From UBA922 sp964571295 (GTDB lineage: Bacteria; Patescibacteriota; Patescibacteriia; Magasanikbacterales; UBA922): DNA of 5,663 nucleotides. The position numbers and the translations under genes are program-made. Positions 1 to 4,499 of this stretch are shown piece after piece. Numbering within the stretch: the first letter of the stretch is position 1; each line of letters begins with the position of its first letter. The notes beneath the pieces are model-generated. The model was not told the origin of the DNA and searched no databases. It worked only from the letters and a program-made list of their open reading frames with translations. Where the stretch lies: contig CAZNAO010000040.1 of the NCBI GenBank assembly GCA_964571295.1, positions 1 to 5,663 of the forward strand. The letters run 5' to 3'.

Positions 1-240
1 ATTCCATGCCTACACTCGATAGGTTGGCACCGTGGTTCCGCGATCGAGTATAGCGGATACGATGGTTGTAGGTTTTACGCTACAACAGGAGCAAAGCTCG
101 AGCTGAAAGCTTTCGCTACAGCACTCTTAGCTCGCTCAAACAAGTTTGCACTTGTAAGGTTGCCTGTGGTTGACGAGGTCAGACTCCCCGACATGCATAT
201 ACAAGATAACGGAGTCCATCTATCGAACCCTGTCATCCCC
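1..240 (-). ncRNA. ssrA: tmRNA (ssrA), 5' part; runs off the left edge
   Basis: Transfer-messenger RNA rescues ribosomes stalled on broken mRNA: charged with alanine, it adds a degradation tag and supplies a stop codon. Read on the minus strand, the RNA begins GGGGAUGACAGGGUUCGAUAG, the conserved one-piece tmRNA 5' end. About 50 bases on is GCAUGUCGGGG, the counterpart of GCAUGCCGAGG in E. coli. A PK1 pseudoknot can be drawn: stem 1 pairs CGGGG (190-186) with CCUCG (178-174), and stem 2 pairs GUCUG (184-180) with CAGGC (166-162). The tag frame follows (149-75). Its stop lies in the 8-base loop of a perfect 7-bp hairpin (86-80 with 71-65), like helix 5 of E. coli. Another perfect 7-bp stem (49-43 with 20-14) probably belongs to the downstream pseudoknot region. 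The 3' acceptor strand, T arm and CCA end are outside the window, so this is a partial gene. The adjacent smpB supports the call. Confidence 0.97.
75..149 (-). other. ssrA: tmRNA tag-peptide reading frame (24 codons plus stop)
   Basis: The resume codon is read as GCA at 149-147, followed by AAC, the usual Ala-Asn opening (E. coli also begins GCA AAC). The frame gives ANLFERAKSAV..., continues through an Ala/Ser/Lys stretch and ends SFAPVVA before UAA at 77-75. With the alanine carried by tmRNA the tag would be 25 residues, clearly longer than the 11 of E. coli. The small, non-polar C-terminus (VVA) resembles the LAA-type ends recognised by Clp proteases, but which protease reads it here is inference. 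The bases before GCA (ACAAGU) fit the purine-rich resume-site pattern. The resume codon is assigned by similarity, not experiment. Confidence 0.9.
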
Positions 241-244
241 ATAA

Positions 245-250
245 ATTGTA
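245..250 (-). promoter_or_regulatory. possible -10 box for ssrA in the smpB-ssrA gap
   Basis: TACAAT (minus strand, 250-245) matches five of six bases of TATAAT and ends four bases before the mature tmRNA 5' G at 240. The matching -35 region would fall inside the last codons of smpB and is poor (GATCAA at a 17-base spacing). It could be a weak dedicated promoter. Alternatively ssrA may be read through from smpB and its 5' end made by RNase P. Confidence 0.35.
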
Positions 251-254
251 AAGT

Positions 255-701
255 TCAAAATTGTCCTTTGATCATTCGTCCAATTTCTCGTTTGTTTTCG
301 CGATCCTTAATCGTACGGCGCTTGTCGTGCAATTTCTTGCCACGAGCGATACCGATTTCGAGTTTGATCAGTCGACCCTTAGTATAGAGGGATAAGGGGA
401 TAATTGTCAAGCCGTCTTCCTCGATTTTTCCGCGTAAATAAGAGATTTCTTTCTCATGAAGGAGGAGAATGCGGGTTCGGTCGGGTATATAGGAGGTACT
501 CGGGGCATAGCGATAGGATGCGACATGCATATTGATGACCGTGGCGGCAGTACCATGAAGGGTTACAAAGCTACCTTCGAGTTTGGCTCCGCCGTTTCTG
601 ATCGATTTTACCTCGTTGCCTTGCAATAACAAACCGGCCTCAAGGGTTTCAAGGATGTCATAATCAAATCGCGCTTTTTTATTGACTGCAAGTGTTGCCA
701 T
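255..701 (-). CDS. smpB: SsrA-binding protein SmpB
   Basis: SmpB is the obligatory protein partner of tmRNA. It binds the tRNA-like domain and mimics the anticodon stem in the ribosomal A site during trans-translation. The 148-residue product has normal family length. Family signatures are NKKARFDYDILETLEAGL (residues 7-24), QGNEVKSIRNG (27-37), the LSLYTKGRLIKLEIGIARGK strand region (about 103-121) and the basic tail KKLHDKRRTIKDRENKREI (122-140), which enters the mRNA channel and becomes helical. The start is ATG at 701: the conserved region begins at residue 7, and a -10 box lies only 10 bases upstream, leaving no room for an earlier start. There is no Shine-Dalgarno sequence, so the message may be nearly leaderless. 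The stop (TGA) is 14 bases before ssrA, so both halves of the system lie in tandem on the same strand. Confidence 0.98.
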   Translation of the reverse strand: MATLAVNKKARFDYDILETLEAGLLLQGNEVKSIRNGGAKLEGSFVTLHGTAATVINMHVASYRYAPSTSYIPDRTRILLLHEKEISYLRGKIEEDGLTIIPLSLYTKGRLIKLEIGIARGKKLHDKRRTIKDRENKREIGRMIKGQF

Positions 702-711
702 ATGGGCTGTA

Positions 712-739
712 AGTATAGCGAATAATGCGTATTTTGCAA
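712..739 (-). promoter_or_regulatory. smpB promoter (leftward arm of a divergent pair)
   Basis: On the minus strand TTGCAA (739-734) and TATACT (717-712) are 16 bases apart, a good sigma-70-type match. The -10 box ends 10 bases before the smpB ATG. A start site about 7 bases downstream would leave a leader of only a few bases. The -35 hexamer is the same six bases used by the rightward promoter. Confidence 0.6.
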
Positions 740-762
740 GATTAACACAAACTGTGTATACT
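734..762 (+). promoter_or_regulatory. rightward promoter for the 794 gene (shared -35)
   Basis: TTGCAA (734-739) and TATACT (757-762) are separated by exactly 17 bases, the optimal sigma-70 spacing. Transcription would start near 769 and give a leader of about 25 bases before the ATG at 794. TTGCAA is its own reverse complement and also serves as the -35 of the leftward smpB promoter. Confidence 0.6.
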
Positions 763-793
763 TGAGCTGCATTTCGTAATCATCTACCCTGCT

Positions 794-1234
794 ATGGAAG
801 AATCACCAACGCCACAATCGAAAAAAAAGCTAGGAGTAATCCTGCTGTGTATTGGTGGAGTAGTTCTGCTTGGAGCCTATATATGGATTGATCGCACCAG
901 AGGGGATACTCCATCACAAGGGCAGATCCCATATACCCCTCCGAGTGAATTGAATGTCTCTTCAACGATCGAAACCTATAGTGAAGAGGAGTTACAAGCG
1001 AGATTTACGGAATCGCTTGAGACGCTCGAGCGAGAGGTGGAGGGTCGACAGGGTGATTCGGCTGAACTGATTGCATATGTTGAAGAACGGATGCTTACCA
1101 TACGTTTCCCGGGAAGTAAGCGAGAGCCATATATGGCTGCATTTCTTGCGATTGAAAAAATGAAAGAGCAGCCATTGTCTTCATTTGAAGAAACAAAAGC
1201 GGAGATCATCCGAAATCTTTCTACACTCAAATAG
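794..1234 (+). CDS. single-pass membrane protein of unknown function
   Basis: I do not recognise this 146-residue protein. It has a short polar N-terminus ending in basic residues (SKKK, 9-12), then one hydrophobic segment at about 14-32 (LGVILLCIGGVVLLGAYIW). A Pro/Ser/Thr-rich linker follows (36-58), then an acidic, helix-prone domain with heptad-like spacing (62-146). The lysines before the membrane segment suggest the N-terminus stays inside and the helical domain outside, as in a bitopic or uncleaved-signal protein. No lipobox or LPxTG motif is seen. The ATG is the only sensible start: a good promoter lies just upstream, though no Shine-Dalgarno sequence does. It is the first gene of the rightward group, 42 bases before the next ORF's preferred ATG, so the two are probably co-transcribed. 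Confidence 0.8.
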   Translation: MEESPTPQSKKKLGVILLCIGGVVLLGAYIWIDRTRGDTPSQGQIPYTPPSELNVSSTIETYSEEELQARFTESLETLEREVEGRQGDSAELIAYVEERMLTIRFPGSKREPYMAAFLAIEKMKEQPLSSFEETKAEIIRNLSTLK

Positions 1235-1276
1235 TTTTCCAGGTTGAGTTTAGGGGGCCGTGTCTTGTCTTATCTT

Positions 1277-2035
1277 ATGAATCAATCATTTACCATAAAA
1301 ATACTTTCATGGCTGCTGCCATTTTTTGTATTGCTTGGAATTGTACTATTTCCGACACAGCCTTTGATAATAGGGTCACTATTCTCGATATGGATTGCAT
1401 ATATGGCATATGTGAGTATTCGAGGAAAAAATGGAATCTATGAGGAAGTAACACAGGTATTGACCATGTTTTCATTGGCATGGTTGCTTTTATTGGTGGA
1501 GTCAGTGATGTTGCGCTGGTTTTTTGTGGCAGCTGCCATACCTGTATTTTTTTTCTTAGTTTGGATGAATTCAGAACGAACCGGACGGCTTGTGCATATT
1601 CAGGAGAAACCCCTCCGTCGGATGCGTATGATGATTCATGTATTCAATATGTACACTTGGTGTATTACACTCTTTGCAATAGATGTATTTTTTCCTTCGA
1701 TTCCGTTCCCTGTTCTGATCGCAGGAGCTAGTGTGGTTGGTATGCTGACATCATTTTTGATTTGGAGATTGTATTTCAAATCGTCCATTAAACGAATGAT
1801 AATCCCGCTCGGAGTGATCGGAATGGTGATCGCTCAGTTGGTGTGGGCGCTCCGACTTTTGCCATTTGGGTATTTGGCCCAAGGGTTTCTTCTGGTGTGG
1901 GCATGGTACGTGGTACAACTTTTTATCAGATTTCACCTGACTCCACGGGGAATTATCTGGAAAGACCAGGTTGGGTTTATTGTAGGAAATTTGATCCTAC
2001 TGGTCGGTGTATTATTTTTTATCCGTTGGATTTAG
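1277..2035 (+). CDS. polytopic membrane protein, about nine spans, function unknown
   Basis: The product of about 252 residues is almost entirely hydrophobic. Likely membrane segments, counted from the ATG at 1277, are 6-25, 29-48, 60-78, 81-97, 122-139, 143-163, 174-192, 196-218 and 231-250. A basic loop lies at 101-118 (RTGRLVHIQEKPLRRMR), and another at 165-173 includes lysine and arginine, suggesting these loops face the cytoplasm. I see no transporter or enzyme signature and cannot assign a family. The start is uncertain: TTG at 1244, TTG at 1265 (seven bases after the G-rich AGGGGG at 1252-1257) and ATG at 1277 are all in frame. I chose the ATG because the first membrane span follows it directly. 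The TAG stop lies at the left edge of a large inverted repeat. Confidence 0.75.
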   Translation: MNQSFTIKILSWLLPFFVLLGIVLFPTQPLIIGSLFSIWIAYMAYVSIRGKNGIYEEVTQVLTMFSLAWLLLLVESVMLRWFFVAAAIPVFFFLVWMNSERTGRLVHIQEKPLRRMRMMIHVFNMYTWCITLFAIDVFFPSIPFPVLIAGASVVGMLTSFLIWRLYFKSSIKRMIIPLGVIGMVIAQLVWALRLLPFGYLAQGFLLVWAWYVVQLFIRFHLTPRGIIWKDQVGFIVGNLILLVGVLFFIRWI

Positions 2036-2133
2036 TAAAGTATCAGAGCCAAGAGTAAGAAAGTTCATAGAGAAATACAAAATCGTATTTTCCTCTGAGC
2101 TATTGGCTCTTGGCTCTGAACTATCTTTTTACT
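2034..2133. repeat. gap-filling inverted repeat between 2035 and 2151
   Basis: TCAGAGCCAAGAG (2043-2055) is the perfect 13-base reverse complement of 2107-2119. With bulges the pairing extends outward: AGTAAAGTA from the upstream stop codon (2034-2042) faces TATCTTTTTACT (2122-2133). Within the loop, AAATAC (2073-2078) pairs with GTATTT (2085-2090). Almost the whole gap therefore folds on itself. TTGGCTC occurs twice in tandem (2103-2116). A T-run follows the inner stem (2126-2130), so it might act as a rightward terminator. The 51-base loop is long for that, and a repeat element is equally possible. Confidence 0.75.
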
Positions 2134-2150
2134 TTATATTTTTTACTCAT

Positions 2151-3218
2151 ATGTCCCGTCCCCCACATCTGCCTGATTCACATCTTGATCAAAGTGATCA
2201 TAAGGTTCGTTCACGAAATATGTATACATTGTTTGCCATGATTGCGTTTGCGCTTGCGGCAGGTGCAGTGGGCGCGCTCATGGTATTTGCCTGGATCGTG
2301 CCGGGCGGATATATGAACGAAGGTCAATGGGTTCCGCGAGGACAAAATCCTGGAATAGTGACACCATTTGCCGAACCGGAAACATCACTGGTTCGAAAAG
2401 TAAAGAACAGTACGGTTTCGGTGTTTCTTGATACCGAGATATTGTCAAGCGGGTATTACGGACGAGAAGCGTGGGTGGGGGACGGTATTATGTTGTCATC
2501 AAATGGGTGGGGTGTCGTACATGCTCCAGCGCTTACGAAGACTGCTCTCCCGAAGCTTCGTATGCGTGACACGCAAGGAACCTGGTATACTCCGGCATCG
2601 GTGATTGTCGACTCAGAGTACAGTCTTATTTATTTCAAATTGACCGGCAACGAATTTTATGTCGCCTCATTTCCTGATTGGAGGATTTTGGATTCGGGTA
2701 TGTCGGTCTGGGTATATGAACAAGGAAGTTGGAAACATCAGACATTGGGAACGTTGTCATATGTAGAAGATTCCGTCATCTTTCGCGCAGAAAGTGAACG
2801 TCAGCGGTTTAAGTTGTCGCCGGAAGGATTATCTGACGCGGGTATTGTGATCAGTGACACGGGGAGTGTGCTTGGATTTATTGATCGTGAAGGGCGACTG
2901 CAGGACGCGTGGATGATTGAGTATTCCATTCCGCGATTACTTGAGTCAGGAGTACTTGAAAAAAAAGGTATCGATTGGTCAGGGTCAATGGTCGAGACGA
3001 TTGAAGAGGGGAAAAGAGTGTTTGGTTTTCTCGTTGATATGCCAGGGAGTTCAAGCGACGAAGGATTAAAACGCGGAGATATCATACGACTGATCAATGG
3101 GAATCCGATTGCAGAACATACGTTGTACCGCGCGGTCCGGGCACCGCAATTGACGGTACAGATATGGAGGGGAGGGCAGATCTATGATATACTGATACAT
3201 AAGTCAGAAAGTCTATAA
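2151..3218 (+). CDS. membrane-anchored HtrA/DegS-like protein with PDZ domain, probably a pseudoprotease
   Basis: The 355-residue architecture follows HtrA/DegS envelope proteases: an N-terminal membrane anchor (about 25-50), a trypsin-like beta-barrel region (about 80-265) and a C-terminal PDZ domain (about 285-350, with MPGSSSDEGLKRGDIIRLINGNPI). HtrA proteins degrade or sense misfolded envelope proteins. Here the active site looks degenerate. The histidine region reads NGWGVVHAPAL (His124, in place of the TNxHVV motif). The aspartate region reads DSEYSLIYFKL, with Ser158 where DLAVLKI-type proteins carry Asp. The serine region reads EGLSDAGIVISDTGSVLGFI, keeping Ser228 but replacing the GNSGG oxyanion motif. 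The chosen ATG (2151) precedes a natural polar N-terminus. A longer in-frame GTG at 2007 would translate the inverted repeat and overlap the upstream gene. A scaffold or sensing role is inference. The trypsin assignment is by pattern only; the PDZ assignment is firmer. Confidence 0.85.
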   Translation: MSRPPHLPDSHLDQSDHKVRSRNMYTLFAMIAFALAAGAVGALMVFAWIVPGGYMNEGQWVPRGQNPGIVTPFAEPETSLVRKVKNSTVSVFLDTEILSSGYYGREAWVGDGIMLSSNGWGVVHAPALTKTALPKLRMRDTQGTWYTPASVIVDSEYSLIYFKLTGNEFYVASFPDWRILDSGMSVWVYEQGSWKHQTLGTLSYVEDSVIFRAESERQRFKLSPEGLSDAGIVISDTGSVLGFIDREGRLQDAWMIEYSIPRLLESGVLEKKGIDWSGSMVETIEEGKRVFGFLVDMPGSSSDEGLKRGDIIRLINGNPIAEHTLYRAVRAPQLTVQIWRGGQIYDILIHKSESL

Positions 3219-3254
3219 AGTCATAAAGATAAAAGTTGAAGCGTATATGACTTT
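3217..3254. repeat. inverted repeat in the gap before the Wzz-like gene
   Basis: AAAGTCATA (3217-3225) is the perfect reverse complement of TATGACTTT (3246-3254), with a 20-base loop. The left arm overlaps the upstream TAA stop. A weaker outer pairing joins AGTcTAT (3210-3216, one bulge) to ATAACT (3266-3271), which touches the next ATG. The left side is a degenerate A-rich repeat (AGTCTATAAAGTCATAAAG). The stem is AT-rich and no good U-tract follows, so terminator function is doubtful. Confidence 0.6.
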
Positions 3255-3271
3255 CGCCTAATTTTATAACT

Positions 3272-3880
3272 ATGGACATACTTACACATACTCCCGGACG
3301 CAGACTCGCGCGTTCAAAAAATTTACTTATCACGGTTGGTATTATTTCTGGCTTACTTGCGGGTGGAGCAACACTGTTGTTTCCGCTTCAGTATCGTGCG
3401 GATGCGCAGGTATATATTTTGTCGCAAGCACGGTTCGGGGTCGATCCGTATACCGTTGCAAAATCAGGAGAGCGTATTGCGGAAAATTTGGCCCAGGTGA
3501 TGAAGACTGAAGATTTTTATGAAAAAACCAAAGCTGAGACGGGTTATCCGGTCGAGTGGTCTTATTTTGAAAATAAAGAACCAAGGAAGAAGAAGAAATT
3601 GTGGGAAAAAACGATCAGCCCTTCGGTGGAATATGGGACGAGTCTTCTTACCGTAAGCGCGTATCATGGGGATCCGTCACAGGCTGTGGCAATTGCAGGA
3701 GCTGCCGCAGATACTGCGGTCAAACGTACGACCGAATATGTAGGAGGAGATGTGTCGATCAAGCTGGTAAGTCGGCCTATTGCAACGAGAATTCCGGTCA
3801 GACCGAATCCACTGATCAATGCCGCGATCGGAGCGGTTGCGGGATTACTTCTCGCGGCTCTTGCAGTGGTGAAAAAATAA
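3272..3880 (+). CDS. Wzz/YveK-type chain-length determinant-like membrane protein
   Basis: Polysaccharide co-polymerases of the Wzz/YveK type set polymer length in O-antigen, capsule or exopolysaccharide synthesis. They have two membrane segments flanking an extracytoplasmic domain. This 202-residue protein has that layout: segment 1 at about 18-38, then the usual YRADAQVYI strand (41-49). An external helical domain follows, including HGDPSQAVAIAGAAADTA (132-149), the counterpart of the D-P-x-x-A-a-x-x-A-N motif. Segment 2 (about 181-200) is preceded by the hallmark proline-rich RPIATRIPVRPNP (168-180). The length fits short YveK-like proteins rather than long E. coli Wzz. It ends just after the membrane with VVKK, so there is no fused tyrosine-kinase domain. 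No glycosyltransferase, flippase or kinase gene lies in the window, so the polymer is unknown. The ATG has no Shine-Dalgarno sequence. Confidence 0.85.
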   Translation: MDILTHTPGRRLARSKNLLITVGIISGLLAGGATLLFPLQYRADAQVYILSQARFGVDPYTVAKSGERIAENLAQVMKTEDFYEKTKAETGYPVEWSYFENKEPRKKKKLWEKTISPSVEYGTSLLTVSAYHGDPSQAVAIAGAAADTAVKRTTEYVGGDVSIKLVSRPIATRIPVRPNPLINAAIGAVAGLLLAALAVVKK

Positions 3881-3920
3881 GTTGAATGAATTTCTTTTTA
3901 CTTTTGACTTTTTATTTTTC
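3871..3920. repeat. weak AT-only inverted repeat in the gap before 3926
   Basis: GAAAAAATAAGT (3871-3882), which includes the TAA stop, can pair imperfectly with ACTTTTTATTTTTC (3907-3920). The whole right side is a T-rich run with scattered A, C and G (CTTTTTACTTTTGAC...). It repeats the layout of the two preceding gaps, with a purine-rich arm at the stop codon and a pyrimidine-rich arm just before the next start. The stem has no GC core and might be low-complexity sequence only. Confidence 0.35.
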
Positions 3921-3925
3921 AGCGT

Positions 3926-4264
3926 ATGGCTCAACATCAAGACATGCAATTCGATTTCCTTCATCAGTTTATCCAGCACGCGTTGGATGAAGCAGGTTTT
4001 GAAAATCTTACCGAACAGACGCGTGCTGAGTATGTACCGCAATTCGCGGCCGAAGCCGAGCGTCGCATCGGACTCGCACTGCTTCCACTCCTGTCCGAGC
4101 AGTCGGCACAAGAACTGGGAACCATGCTTGAGCAAGAGGACCTCACGCCCGAGGAAATGAGAAATTTCTGGATGCGTTCAATTCCGAATTTTGAACAGGT
4201 GGTACAGCAGACGCTTGCGGATTTTTCAAAAGAATTGAAGGACACGCTCGCGAATATTTCATAA
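3926..4264 (+). CDS. small acidic helical protein, DUF5663-like
   Basis: The 112-residue protein is predicted to be soluble and all-helical. It has no signal peptide or membrane segment. The pattern is an N-terminal hydrophobic helix (FDFLHQFIQHALDEAGF), a region with an ERRIGLALLPLLSEQSAQEL core (about 45-64), a LTPEEMRNFW turn and helix (73-82), and IPNFEQVVQQTLADFSKEL (85-103). From memory this resembles DUF5663, a family of small proteins restricted to Patescibacteria whose function is unknown. I cannot run the profile search, so the family name is tentative. The ATG has no Shine-Dalgarno sequence (TTTTTCAGCGT precedes it). It is followed after 18 bases by the coiled-coil gene and is likely the first gene of a three-gene operon. 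Confidence 0.85.
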   Translation: MAQHQDMQFDFLHQFIQHALDEAGFENLTEQTRAEYVPQFAAEAERRIGLALLPLLSEQSAQELGTMLEQEDLTPEEMRNFWMRSIPNFEQVVQQTLADFSKELKDTLANIS

Positions 4265-4282
4265 CTACAAGTACCATAAGGT

Positions 4283-4492
4283 ATGTCCATGCCAACACCT
4301 TCGGAGCTTGAGGAACAAATACAGAAAGAAATTGCAGAGTTGGAGCGCCTCGAAAAGGTACAGGCTCATTTTTTGGCAGAATGGAAGCGTCTTGAGAAGG
4401 AACAGGCAGAAACTATCGCATCACTGCGTAACTATATGGAAAAAATCAAAATGCGTGATGTCTTAGAACATATTCATTCCATAAAAGAATAA
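4283..4492 (+). CDS. small coiled-coil protein, function unknown
   Basis: The 69-residue product is nearly all predicted helix. SELEEQIQKEIAELERLEKV (7-26) and the following stretch to about 57 show regular Leu/Ile/Ala heptad spacing with charged flanks, typical of a homo- or hetero-oligomeric coiled coil. Proline residues (4 and 6) cap the helix start. There is no membrane segment or known domain, and I do not recognise a family. Two in-frame starts exist. The first ATG (4283) has AAGG only one base upstream. The second (4289) has the same AAGG (4278-4281) at a proper seven-base spacing and may be the true one, giving 67 residues. It lies between the DUF5663-like gene (18 bases before) and the large charged protein (7 bases after), so all three are probably co-expressed and may interact. 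Confidence 0.8.
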   Translation: MSMPTPSELEEQIQKEIAELERLEKVQAHFLAEWKRLEKEQAETIASLRNYMEKIKMRDVLEHIHSIKE

Positions 4493-4499
4493 CGTACGT

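Noticed and set aside
160..387. A 75-codon plus-strand frame over the ssrA/smpB junction
   Set aside because: It covers the tmRNA 5' region and the smpB C-terminus in antisense, both of which are well supported.
2007..2150. GTG at 2007 as an upstream start of the HtrA-like gene
   Set aside because: The 48 extra codons overlap the upstream gene and translate the inverted repeat into an irregular sequence. ATG 2151 gives a normal anchored N-terminus.
4492..4499. Perfect palindrome ACGTACGT between a stop and the next start codon
   Set aside because: Eight bases are too short to claim an operator or regulatory site, and there is no second copy in the window.
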